A DNA stretch of 64,000 bases from Rhabditoides inermis (taxonomy: Eukaryota > Nematoda > Chromadorea > Rhabditida > Rhabditidae). The notes under the pieces are model-generated. The model was not told the origin of the DNA, did no database searches, and was given only the letters and a program-made list of their open reading frames with translations. Location of the stretch: assembly GCA_963966185.1 (NCBI GenBank), contig CAWZYM010000260.1, positions 273,001-337,000 of the forward strand, written 5' to 3'. Below are positions 55,564 through 64,000 of the stretch, piece after piece (the stretch's first letter is position 1; each line of letters opens with the position of its first letter). A program made the translations under genes and the position numbers.

Positions 55564-55750
55564 CTTCATCAACCCACTGCAGGTGGACCGCTCGGTGGGC
55601 AGCTCGACAGTGCTGGAGAACGACACGATGAGCGAGGCTGCGTCGTATGCGCGAGACGCTGAGTTGCGCCTCAACCTGTTCGTCAACGATCGGCCGAGCG
55701 GCGCGCGAGTCGCCAACAGCAGTCAGGACAACAGCGAGACGACCGTGTAG
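44834..55750 (+). CDS. Claudin-like four-TM protein with long cytoplasmic tail, 771 residues
   Basis: Eighteen exons: 44834-44953, 45088-45188, 45396-45550, 45804-45935, 46128-46222, 46850-46978, 47101-47190, 47279-47347, 47536-47639, 50160-50298, 50562-50719, 53693-53796, 54131-54226, 54336-54481, 54548-54781, 54959-55077, 55357-55513, 55583-55750; 2316 nt, closing exactly. The ATG follows a TTTCAG acceptor, probably a trans-splice site. TM1 (VFFGCQLVAFVFSLISLI), loop signature W ... GLWLDC ... LQC, TM2 (ALVAVGVAVVLAGSALLLGI), TM3 (LVTISAILSCIGLLVFYIW) and TM4 (FWAQLVGAVLQWLASFLGC) match the family. A serine- and proline-rich tail of about 520 residues follows, unusually long, ending ETTV, a class I PDZ ligand. 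Introns 9 and 11 hold a MITE and a nested F-box gene. Confidence 0.85.
47953..48341. mobile_element. MITE with about 120-bp inverted arms
   Basis: Ends ATTCTCTATCGAAAAG and CTTTTCGATAGAGAAT are exact inverses; arms of about 120 bp are nearly perfect, with an AT-rich loop. It lies in intron 9 of the claudin-like gene. Related to 57450-57754. Confidence 0.85.
49020..49090 (-). repeat. tRNA-derived sequence
   Basis: Minus strand: an A box (TAGCGCAGTGG) and B box (GAGTTCAATCC) in tRNA spacing, beginning GGGTGGC. A CAGC/GCTG stem frames a loop with CAT, recalling methionine tRNA, but the T arm and acceptor do not pair cleanly. Probably a tRNA pseudogene or SINE. Confidence 0.5.
50850..52602 (-). 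CDS. F-box protein nested in claudin-like intron
   Basis: Exon 1 (52423-52602) opens with an F-box: LPDEMWLRIARESPCVARV ... VSKRLHRVARDA. F-box proteins recruit substrates to SCF ubiquitin ligases by binding Skp1. Further exons: 52255-52365, about 51930-52070, 51758-51884, about 51586-51670, 51478-51541, 51313-51430, 51201-51293, 50950-51080 and a last one ending at stop 50850-50852. A LPSLRELYIKDYP segment looks like a leucine-rich repeat, and the C-terminus is GLNFQRWREPA. The phase between exons 2 and 3 does not fit, so that junction needs revision. The gene lies entirely within intron 11 of 44834-55750 on the opposite strand. Confidence 0.65.
52683..52760 (-). repeat. tRNA-derived sequence
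   Basis: Minus strand: a B box (GGTTCGATTCC) and a CACGG/CCGTG anticodon-like stem, but a poor A box. Between the F-box gene and exon 12 of the claudin-like gene. Confidence 0.4.
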
Positions 55751-57449
55751 CCTACATTGCCGACCACTGTGCATATCACTATGATGTTGACATCAAACGG
55801 GATCTCACTCATCGCATCACCTTTTCTTCTACCGTGAAAAGAGCACCCACTATTTTCTTCGTTTTTTCCCCCACGCAGCTCGCATCCCTGTGCCCATGTG
55901 TCTTGCCTTGTTTTGACGTATATGATAAAGTGCATTGCTATTCGATACCTGTGGACATCACGAAAGAGCGCTAACCATGTCCATGTTTAATCACGATATC
56001 ATGTCTACGTGTGCACCAGCATTCATCTGGCGAAGCATCACGATGTCGTGAATCTGGAGGCGCTTCTCGAAAAACTGTAGCTGAAAAACCGTTGCGCTTA
56101 TTGCCGACGCGTCCAATTCAAATGACGTTGTGCGCGCGAAGACGACTCGTGTTTAGTAGTTCTGCACGCGCCCGAGTAGTACAATAGCTGCCTTGTCCGA
56201 TGGGTTGAACACACAGGTGCCGTACTAAAAGAGCGGTTTCACGTATGTAGGTGGTGAACATGTTGATGAGCATGTGCTGGTATTCCTTCGCTTCAATGAC
56301 AATTAGTAACTCGTGCGCCAACAGCTGCTTTCACATGAGAGTGAGTACATTCCGCCGTCTCAAACTCAATGGTTTCTCGTGAAGATTTCTAGTCGATGAC
56401 CGATCGTTCGACGGCAGCGGGGCAAAAATGAGGACCTTACCGCGGGATAAAAGGAAATGTTACAAACATGTTATGAATTCATTACGATGCATAATTGTTA
56501 CTTGTTACTTAGTTAGTTCCACTTTCCGCTGATTTGCCGACAGTCATCAGACGACCATCTACCACACAAAGTGGAAAGACTTCCTTCAGATCAGCTGGCA
56601 ACGAGCACAAACGTACAAAGCCACATTATGTGTGATGGAATTGATGAACTGACTGATACGTGTTTATGTACCTGGCTGAGTGAGGTCGAATGTCTCAATC
56701 GCTTTTGTGCTTTTGTAGGCCACGCAGATTCGATCGTTGAAGGTGGTAGCGGAATCGATTTCACCGCTGGAAACACACATTTCAATGCGTTAGTAAAAAT
56801 GCTAGTAATGGCAAAAATGCTAGTAATTACAACCAGCGCGGCAGCGCTGGTTGGTTTGTGTTAAGACTAGTCGCGCGCTAGAATCGGCAAAAGGCGACTG
56901 AACGAAAGGTCCCTTAGAATCTTTGCGAGAACAATGTGATGCTGATAGATGTTATCAGGATGTTAGAAAATGGTTACGTTTCGATTTTGGTAACGCTAGC
57001 TGTTGTAGGAAGCGATATACGCGCGCGCACCCCTGAGGGGCAGGCAATCCCCCGTGTACGGATGGTTTTCTAGGGGGGGGGGGGGAGGGGTGGCGCGCAC
57101 CGGCTGCCCCCAGCAGACAGGAGGTGCACATTCCGCACTGCCTGTGGATTGCACTAATATCGTTCAGATCGCGTGATCTACCGTGCGCACATAGCGATTG
57201 CGCCCGTTGAGACACATGGCTCGAGTTCGGTTCCGGCTGGTGGCAAACCTTTTGTAATAAATGATTTTGCATAGAAATGACATTGGAATTGTAAGTTTTC
57301 CCATCAGCATTACCTAAACTCTTTTTTGCAAAATTTATACAATTTTGGACTCAACAAGGTGGGTGAACTGTTGGATTTCTTTAAAAAAAATGTTTTGTGG
57401 TTCATGTTAATGTAGATAGATTTTTATGAAATCCAATAAAAGTACATTC
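55751..57449. other. Intergenic, no gene seen
   Basis: Short open frames only. A G run (about 57075-57090) could form a quadruplex. Confidence 0.4.
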
Positions 57450-57754
57450 ATTATCTTTTAAAAGGACTTCCGTAAGAGAAGAGTTTGTGTCACTCAACGT
57501 AATGCAACAAAAGCTCATGCATTTTATCAATCGAAAAAGTACACAAACCTGCTCCAATAGTTCAACAAGATAATATATATAATCGATCGGATACCGAAAT
57601 CAATTTGCCGACGTACAACATTTGCTCGCATTAGTTTTTATTGCAGAAAGAGCAGGTTTGTTTACTATTTCGATTGATAAAATGCATGAGCTTTTGTTGC
57701 ATTACGTTGAGTAACACAAACTCTTCTCTTACGGAAGTCCTTTTAAAAGATAAT
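57450..57754. mobile_element. MITE, about 130-bp inverted arms
   Basis: Ends TTATCTTTTAAAAGGACTTC and inverse; arms nearly perfect. TCA on both sides is a possible 3-bp target-site duplication. The inner AGCAGGTTTGT, AACAAAAGC and CATGCAT blocks are shared with 47953-48341. Confidence 0.85.
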
Positions 57755-58565
57755 CAATGTTAGTTTAGAGCGAGCTCATTTCTTGTCGATAGGCTCTGTG
57801 CACGAGAGTCAACGAATCCGATTTTTTTCGAACTGGTACACGTCGCAGCTGTGAACAATTATCAAGTTTTCTGAACTATGAACTCACTTTCCATTCAAAA
57901 CTCCAGTTGCACACATGGAATCCGCTACAACACACAGTCACCAGCCCGACCAAGCAGTGTCAGCTGACGGAATATTGATGAGACGCCAGGAGCCTGGATC
58001 GCTACTCTGCGGAACTCATTTATGGACAGGACACACACCTCGTGAGAGAACTGCCACTTGTTGGAACGCGCCATGAATTCTCCCCCTTCAAATACAACCG
58101 CCGAACATCACCGTCTGATAAAATTATGAAAGAGGAGATCATGAGAACATGTCCAAAAGACGCTGTTTTATTGTTAAACCAATACTGAAAACACCTCAAA
58201 AAATAATACATTTGTTTTTAGTAAATTTCATGCTGATTTCGAATATGAGCAAAAACTTTCCGGAGTAGATGTTTGAACGAACCTTGGACATTCACCTGAG
58301 AGAAAATCAAGAAAAATGTCACTAACCGCAGCGAGGCCGGTTGGATTGTGAGTTGGAAAACTAAAAATGCGGTATCATAGCTTTTAGTTGAGTAGCAAAT
58401 AAGTGATATACATTTATCTAACGTAGTACGCGGATAATGCGAGTTGTAAAAGTGTAACACGGAAGAAATAACACCGGAAATATAACAACATCAACGACAA
58501 ACAATGAGTGGGAAGAGGGGGGAAGGGGGGGATGCGGAGAAAGAGAGAGAGATAGAGAGTGCCAG
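57755..58565. other. Intergenic and LINE 3' region
   Basis: No gene. The last 60 bp before the LINE stop is GA-rich and probably its 3' UTR. Confidence 0.4.
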
Positions 58566-61391
58566 CTAGCCCGAGTGCTCATGATGCCTGAACTCGCAAA
58601 TTGCGCCAAGGTCAAAACCGCTGAGCGCGGATTTGAAAGAAGCTAGTGACCCGTGGGTGACTATGCGGTCAGGAAGCTGATTCCACACGCGAACCACGCG
58701 CGAGACAAACCCATTGTGTACTACACTATTATACGTAGCCGTTCTACGCAGTTGGAGCGAGTTCTTGCGTCTGCCTCTGCCCGGTTGGACAGTGAACAGG
58801 GCTCGCAACTCGGGACCCTCCATACCACGCAAAACCCTGAAACAGAAAATAAGATCGATTTCAGTGCGACGGTACTCAAGTGAGTTCATACCAAACATAG
58901 CGAGGCGATCTAGATAGGGAATACTGAAAGAATTATAGCCAAGTTTGTGAAGAGTGATTCGAGTGAAGTTTCGTAGAACAGACTCGATTTTGTTGATCTG
59001 CTCTAAGGTGTGAGGAGACCAGATGATAGAGCCGTATTCCAAGATTGGACGGACGTATGTACTGAATAAAGACGCATAAGTAGAGATATTTGGATAAGCG
59101 ACAGCGCGCGCAATTGCGCACGCAGTTGCAGTTGCGCGACCGACTTTGACATCAATGTGGCTGCGAAAGTCAAGATTTGGCGTCATAAGAATGCCAAGAT
59201 CGGGGATAGAGTCCTCAACCTGCTCCAGTCTCACGCCATCCAGTCTCAGTGGACAGTCGTGGGCGCTGAACAAGGATAGGTGACGACTCTTGGGCACAGA
59301 CACTTCCATCTCCCAGTCATGTGACCAGGACGAGAAGTGTACCATGTCCACCTTCAACTCATGAAAGTCGATCATAGGCTCCCTGATCGTACGAAAGAAT
59401 TTTGCGTCGTCTGCATAGAGTACTACCTCCGAGGATATCTTCGATGGTAAGTCATTAATGAAGATTACGAACAAAAGAGGCCCTAAGACGCTCCCTTGAG
59501 GAACGCCAGAAGGGCATGCGAAAGATTCAGAAAATTTTGAGCCGCACATAACTTTAAAAGAGCGATTAGAGAGATAGCTGCCGAGCCAATTGATTAGACC
59601 GTTTCCGATACCGTAACCGGAGAGTTTGTGCAAAAGAAGACGGTGAGACACCTTGTCAAAAGCCTTGCAAAAATCAATATAAACAACGTCAGTTTGAAAG
59701 CCTTCGGACAAACCATCGAGCCATTTCGAAACGCACAACAAAAGTTGTGCGACAGTTGATTTGGACGGTAGAAACCCGAATTGACGCGGGTATATCAAAC
59801 CGGAGAGCAAAAGGTGGGAGAGAATTTTGTCCTTGATGATAATTTCAAGGATCTTGCAAAATGAAGAGACTAGTGAGATTGGTCGGTAATTTTCAACAAC
59901 GTCCCTCCGACCCTTCTTGTGCAGCGGCAATACGAGAGCAACGCGCCACATTTCTGGCACAGATCCAGAGATGAGCGACAGGTTGAACAAGCGCGCAAGA
60001 GGTTCAGACAACGACAAAGCTAGTTTTTTGATAAAGTAGGCAGGAATGCGTTCGGGCGTGAGCGAAAGCTTGCTCTTCAGTTTGCCAATCGCCTGGAACA
60101 CCGCATATCCGTCCAAAAGGAAATCAGACAAGGGTGGGGCGTCAGCAGCTGTTAGCGGAGGAAGAGGGTTGTTGTTTGGCTTGTTATAGACGCTTGCAAA
60201 GTAAGAGGCAAGTGAGCGCGAGATGATTGCGGGGTCGGAGGTGCGCGTGCCATCAGGCATAGTGAGAGCACTGATGCCGCGCGAGTTGTTGTTCAGTCTA
60301 CGATTGATGTAGCCGAAGAACCTGCGCGAATCGCGCGAGTCGATAATTTTGCGTTCGGTGTAAGCGGCAAACTTGGCGCACCTGCTGGTATAGTCTCTCC
60401 TGGCGGCGACAAAGCGAGCGAAGCCGTCGGAGGTCTGCTCGCGCGCCTCCCACGCCTCGTCTACTCGCCGACGGGCACGCAGAAGATGAGCGGGCGCGGG
60501 TCTGTCGGTCGGTCGTCGCTTGAGAGGAACATGAGTCTGAATTATATCATTCAAAACAGATATAAATTTATTATAAACAGTATCGATACAAGAAGTATCG
60601 GAAAACACACAACTCCAGTCATAATTAGCTAGAATGAAGTCCAGTTTAGAATAGTCGGCCTTCGTGAAGTCGCGCGAGAAGTCTTCTTGGGTCTCGTCGG
60701 AAGCAGCTACGTCGGAGAGAAGGGAGAAAGTGACGGCGGCGTGGTCAGAGGAGGAGAATGGGCGGACCACCTCGACTTCCGAAAACGCTGGTGGGGAATC
60801 GACGAGAGCGACATCAAGAACGTACTGTTGTACAAGATTGTACAAGCCAGCGTTGTTACAGAACTCAAAGAAATCACTTACCAGTCCGCTACCCGCGGTC
60901 TGACCCGGGTACAATTGAAAGTTAAGATCACCCAGAACAACTACAGGCATAGCGGAGGCAGATATGAGAGAGGAGAGATCAGATAGAATTGAGCGGGTGG
61001 GCTCGGCAGGGGTGGAAGGTGGCCGGTACAACAGAAATACACGATATACAATGGGTGTGAGAATGTCAATACAAACACATTCAGAATCATTAGATAATGG
61101 AATCTCATGAATGGCAATAATCTTTCGGATGAAAATGATGACTCCACCGGCCCGTGAGGGCCGATCTCGTCGAACAATATGATAAACACCGCGGGGATCA
61201 AGGAGACCATTAGGAAAATTTGGCGAGAGCCAGGATTCGCAAAAAGCAACAATGTCATGCTCAAAGCTATATAGAAGAGAGTGTAATTCGTTCAATTTCT
61301 TAGTGAGAGAGCGGCATTTCGCTAGATAGAACTTCACGCGGGCGCCTCCGCTGGCAACGTCCGAGGGGGGCAGGAAGAGGTCGGGGGGCAC
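58566..61391 (-). CDS. LINE ORF2, endonuclease plus reverse transcriptase
   Basis: 941 residues. Endonuclease motifs (AKCRSLTKKLNEL, CESWLSP, RAGGVIIFI, VVVLGDLNFQ, SSDHAAV) fill the first 230 residues. Reverse-transcriptase motifs follow: NYRPISLVSSFCKILE, IYPRQFGFLPSKST, YIDFCKAFDKVSH, SGVPQGSVLGPLLF and the catalytic VVLYADD. A C-terminal WNQLPDRIV block is typical of this group. It nicks target DNA and primes reverse transcription of the element RNA. Its ATG overlaps the 3' end of ORF1 by 58 bp in another frame. Confidence 0.9.
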   Translation of the reverse strand: MPPDLFLPPSDVASGGARVKFYLAKCRSLTKKLNELHSLLYSFEHDIVAFCESWLSPNFPNGLLDPRGVYHIVRRDRPSRAGGVIIFIRKIIAIHEIPLSNDSECVCIDILTPIVYRVFLLYRPPSTPAEPTRSILSDLSSLISASAMPVVVLGDLNFQLYPGQTAGSGLVSDFFEFCNNAGLYNLVQQYVLDVALVDSPPAFSEVEVVRPFSSSDHAAVTFSLLSDVAASDETQEDFSRDFTKADYSKLDFILANYDWSCVFSDTSCIDTVYNKFISVLNDIIQTHVPLKRRPTDRPAPAHLLRARRRVDEAWEAREQTSDGFARFVAARRDYTSRCAKFAAYTERKIIDSRDSRRFFGYINRRLNNNSRGISALTMPDGTRTSDPAIISRSLASYFASVYNKPNNNPLPPLTAADAPPLSDFLLDGYAVFQAIGKLKSKLSLTPERIPAYFIKKLALSLSEPLARLFNLSLISGSVPEMWRVALVLPLHKKGRRDVVENYRPISLVSSFCKILEIIIKDKILSHLLLSGLIYPRQFGFLPSKSTVAQLLLCVSKWLDGLSEGFQTDVVYIDFCKAFDKVSHRLLLHKLSGYGIGNGLINWLGSYLSNRSFKVMCGSKFSESFACPSGVPQGSVLGPLLFVIFINDLPSKISSEVVLYADDAKFFRTIREPMIDFHELKVDMVHFSSWSHDWEMEVSVPKSRHLSLFSAHDCPLRLDGVRLEQVEDSIPDLGILMTPNLDFRSHIDVKVGRATATACAIARAVAYPNISTYASLFSTYVRPILEYGSIIWSPHTLEQINKIESVLRNFTRITLHKLGYNSFSIPYLDRLAMFGMNSLEYRRTEIDLIFCFRVLRGMEGPELRALFTVQPGRGRRKNSLQLRRTATYNSVVHNGFVSRVVRVWNQLPDRIVTHGSLASFKSALSGFDLGAICEFRHHEHSG

Positions 61392-62380
61392 GTCTGCTGC
61401 TGTCCGTCCGTCGCAGGCGATCGCGCGGGAGTTGCAGTCAGCCTAGAATCGAAAGCGGGAGGAAGTGTCTGTTCAATGGTAGTGGGAATGGGAATAGAGG
61501 TCGTGCGGTTCCCGCTACGGGACCGCAGCTGCTTCGGCATTGAAGGAGGCTGCTGGGCCGACTCAGCGAGGCGCTTTTTGGCCCGTTCCTTCTCCTTCTT
61601 CCTCTGGCTCTTAGTCATCCTAGGAGTGGCGGCCGCATCCAGCTGCGCCCCAGCCACCGGAGTGGTAGGGTTGAGGACCGCGTGCGTCTCCACAACGGCA
61701 GAAGAGGTGACTTCCATCGGAACAACAATGGAGGCCGTCTTACCGCCGCCCGAGTCATACGCGGGCTTCACCACCTGCTCCTCCGAGAGGGTAGAGAAGG
61801 ACGGGGAAATAAACATTGGTTCCGGGTCATCGCGCCCCTTGGCCTGGGGAGCGGAGGGATTGCTGTGCGCAACCCCTCGCTGCTTCCAAGCCTTGGTACG
61901 CTCGCCTAGCATGTTGTTGTGCGCTGCCAGCTCGGACGGGTTGTAGCCCATCCTCGCCGACATATCACCAAAATGCGAGGAAAACATGCGCTTGTGGTGA
62001 TTGAACTGCGCGACAAAGTGCTTGGCCGTGTGGCTGTTCGTGAAAATTAGCTTCAGGCTGCGCGGACCTTTACCCCCCTTGTGGCCCATGCAAAAGCACT
62101 CCTTCACAGGGCCGTCCGCATTAATCTGGTTGATCAAATTAATCACGGACTGCTCGTCTTGCATATACGCGTAATAAGGTTGGCACCCCGTGGGCTCACG
62201 GAGGCCACGAAGCACCACCATACGATTGTGACTCACAGGGGAGGGAGAACGGCTTCGTGCAACGAGTGGGGCGGGTGGGCGGCCGGGGCGATTCGGCGGC
62301 GGGACAGCAGATGTCATCATCGGCGGTGGGACAGAGAACATCGGCAACACAGGCTCGAGGGCAGCACGCTTCGTCGTCAA
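61334..62380 (-). CDS. LINE ORF1, RNA-binding-type protein
   Basis: 348 residues. A proline-rich N-terminus precedes a segment resembling an RRM (MVVLRGLREP ... SLKLIFTNSHTAKHFVAQFN), as found in ORF1 of CR1/Jockey elements. The C-terminus is basic (KSQRKKEKERAKKRLAES) and disordered. It probably packages element RNA. First in-frame ATG chosen. Confidence 0.75.
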   Translation of the reverse strand: MTTKRAALEPVLPMFSVPPPMMTSAVPPPNRPGRPPAPLVARSRSPSPVSHNRMVVLRGLREPTGCQPYYAYMQDEQSVINLINQINADGPVKECFCMGHKGGKGPRSLKLIFTNSHTAKHFVAQFNHHKRMFSSHFGDMSARMGYNPSELAAHNNMLGERTKAWKQRGVAHSNPSAPQAKGRDDPEPMFISPSFSTLSEEQVVKPAYDSGGGKTASIVVPMEVTSSAVVETHAVLNPTTPVAGAQLDAAATPRMTKSQRKKEKERAKKRLAESAQQPPSMPKQLRSRSGNRTTSIPIPTTIEQTLPPAFDSRLTATPARSPATDGQQQTCPPTSSCPPRTLPAEAPA

Positions 62381-63400
62381 ATTGCGAGCAACCTCAAACT
62401 TGGGTAATTAAACCTGGTTGACAATATTCTATATTCTAATGATCGGTGAAGGATGATCATGAACCGACAATCAGTACGATAAGGTTGGAAGTCTTGCAGT
62501 CTTACATTCACGATTCAACCTGTTGTCCATCCTCGTCTCTAGGGTTATGTTCTCTAGAAGAGTTGCCGGGAATCACAACTCGGGTCAATTCTCACATTGC
62601 AAGACCAAGAATTTACTCGCAATCAGAAAATGCGCCGCTTCTCTCTCTCTCTTTCTCCTCTCTCTTTCTCTCTCTCCTCTCTCTCTCTCTCTCCACGCAA
62701 TCAGACACGCGGAAAGAGTACACTATAAAAGTGGAGAGCCAGGTCCGCGCCGCGTGCCCACCATCCGCGTGCGGCGGCTGTTGGGCGCACAGTCAAGTGC
62801 TATCTCGTTGATTCTTACTATCAAGAGCGGGTGCGCATGTGGAATGAGTGTGTGTTGCGACCGTGGCGAGTGCGCGAGTGCGTGAGTGTGAGGCAGGCGA
62901 GAAAGGCGAGAATGCGAGGCGAGGCAACGCATGTCGGGAGTGCGGGCGAATAGGAAACCATACCATCACAACACCACACGGTGGTGTGGTGGTGTGGTGG
63001 TGTAAGTGGTGTGGTGGTGTGATGGTGTGAACTCCATATTGCCGAGAGTGCGCGGCGAGCGCGACCGCCTGCCCGACTTCACGCGAACCCTACACGCGTG
63101 AGAAGATACGCTATTGAGTTGTCAAAAAACACACACAATCACGTCAGCTACTCAATATTAGTTTCCAGAACTATCGCCACTGCGCGAAAATGTTTGTTTA
63201 TGTTTTCTTTCTTTTTTTGAACTGTGTTTTGTATAGTTTAGGGATGTGGATGTTAGGTTTTCATTTTCGTTTTCGATTTTACTGGACATGTGATCTGGGT
63301 GAAGACATGTCGGGCGCGCGTTCTTCTTGCCTTCGATGATGTCACTGCAAGATGCCTTCGATGATGTCACTGCAAAAAATGTCTAAAAAACCGTTTATCG
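62381..63400. other. Spacer with several simple repeats
   Basis: CT tract at 62640-62692, a GGTGT minisatellite at about 62978-63030 and a 28-bp tandem duplication (GCCTTCGATGATGTCACTGC twice, about 63328-63375). No gene. Confidence 0.5.
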
Positions 63401-64000
63401 TTCCCCGTTTTTGTCTCGCGCTGTGCGGTCGGGTGTTATTTTTTTCGCTGTCCGCCTTTTGTCATCATGGCGGAAACGTCTCCAGATCCAGATGCTGAGC
63501 GGAACTATAAGGAGCTGCTGAAGAAGTACAAGCTGCTGCAGGAGAAGTACGAGGGCAAGTGTACGGAGCTGAACCAGTACAAGGTGACGGTCATGAATCT
63601 CTCCTCCACTATGGAGAGGCTGACGTCGGAGATGGCGGATCTGAAGAAGTCAAAGGAGGAGTCGGCGGAGAGGAAGGCTGAGCCCACTGTGATGATCGCC
63701 GAGAAGAAGATACCATTTGACCCCTACAAGTTGGAGCACATCATCGCAAGGGCGACCCGTAACCCGGAATATGAGGAGTACTGTCGTTCTGGTGAGAGGG
63801 AGAGGGAGCGTCGGGAGGACAACAAGGACGCGCGCATTGTTCTGATCGGACGAGAGGAGAAAGGAGAGACCGACGAGGAACTGACCGTCAAGTTCAAGGA
63901 GATTATGCTAGAGAACGGACTTCCGGAGGATCTGATCGTCAAAGCGTATCGTCATCCGAAGGAGAGGAAGGGAGCTGGCTGGAGACCTGTCAAGATCGAG
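63401..64000 (+). mobile_element. 5' part of second LINE copy (family of 7382-11137)
   Basis: Matches 11137 down to about 10535 of the other copy in inverse orientation, starting at the same TTCCCCG. It runs off the window end. Confidence 0.9.
63467..64000 (+). CDS. LINE ORF1, partial at window end
   Basis: 178 codons, open to the window edge. About 98 percent identical to the protein at 10228-11073, with scattered substitutions (for example K/E after PDAD-type start, M/T and C/Y in the coiled coil). The same coiled-coil and charged domain are present. Confidence 0.85.
   Translation, partial: MAETSPDPDAERNYKELLKKYKLLQEKYEGKCTELNQYKVTVMNLSSTMERLTSEMADLKKSKEESAERKAEPTVMIAEKKIPFDPYKLEHIIARATRNPEYEEYCRSGERERERREDNKDARIVLIGREEKGETDEELTVKFKEIMLENGLPEDLIVKAYRHPKERKGAGWRPVKIE

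Larger units (their letters stand above)
58566..62380 (-). mobile_element. LINE (CR1/Jockey-like), intact two-ORF copy
   Basis: A different family from the LINE at 7382-11137. Both ORFs are open from start to stop, so this copy may be active. Outer limits (5' UTR, tail) were not resolved; the coordinates give the coding span. Confidence 0.85.

Overview
This is nuclear DNA of a nematode, probably a rhabditid or diplogastrid. The evidence is a seven-transmembrane chemoreceptor of the nematode srh/sri/str type, many introns of about 45-60 bp ending in TTTCAG, acceptors placed directly before start codons (typical of spliced-leader trans-splicing), an F-box gene, two claudin-like genes and CR1/Jockey-like LINEs. 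No species can be named. Long (CT)n/(GA)n tracts occur throughout.

Layout. 1-3646 is a truncated, nearly identical second copy of the middle of a large mobile element. 3647-11469 is mostly non-coding, with a LINE fragment, two orphan exons and a nearly complete LINE (7382-11137, minus strand). A chemoreceptor gene starts at 11470. Its first intron holds a 19.9-kb element, 11734-31641, bounded by an 18-bp perfect terminal inverted repeat and GCGTT-rich subterminal repeats. The receptor resumes at 31843. A later intron holds a 1.16-kb foldback element. 37831-41807 and 44834-55750 are two claudin-like genes in tandem (304 and 771 residues), both ending in a PDZ-ligand motif. The second contains a nested F-box gene on the opposite strand. 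58566-62380 is an intact two-ORF LINE (minus). 63401-64000 is the 5' end of another copy of the first LINE family.

The main discovery is the 19.9-kb element. It carries about seven spliced genes: A (13748-14554, +, doubtful), B (15315-19158, +, a DDE-transposase-like protein of about 920 residues from 24 exons), C (19858-21338, -, 351 residues), D (21490-22335, -, 5' end unresolved), E (22711-26269, -, 1094 residues with zinc-finger-like clusters), F (26761-28558, -, 343 residues) and G (29033-31042, +, at least 489 residues). I see no protein-primed DNA polymerase, retroviral-type integrase, packaging ATPase or protease, so it does not look like a Maverick/Polinton despite similar size. Genes B and F each contain a tandem array in which a whole in-frame exon plus its intron has been copied (six 120-bp units; six 194-bp units), and gene C carries a seven-fold VEQR repeat. 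The second partial copy at the left window edge differs from the first in the stretches compared only in microsatellite and homopolymer length, which points to recent mobility.

Exon boundaries were read by eye from splice signals and phase continuity. For B, C, E, F and both claudin-like genes the summed exon lengths or phases close exactly, which is good internal support. Family assignments come from recognisable motifs only; no database search was possible.
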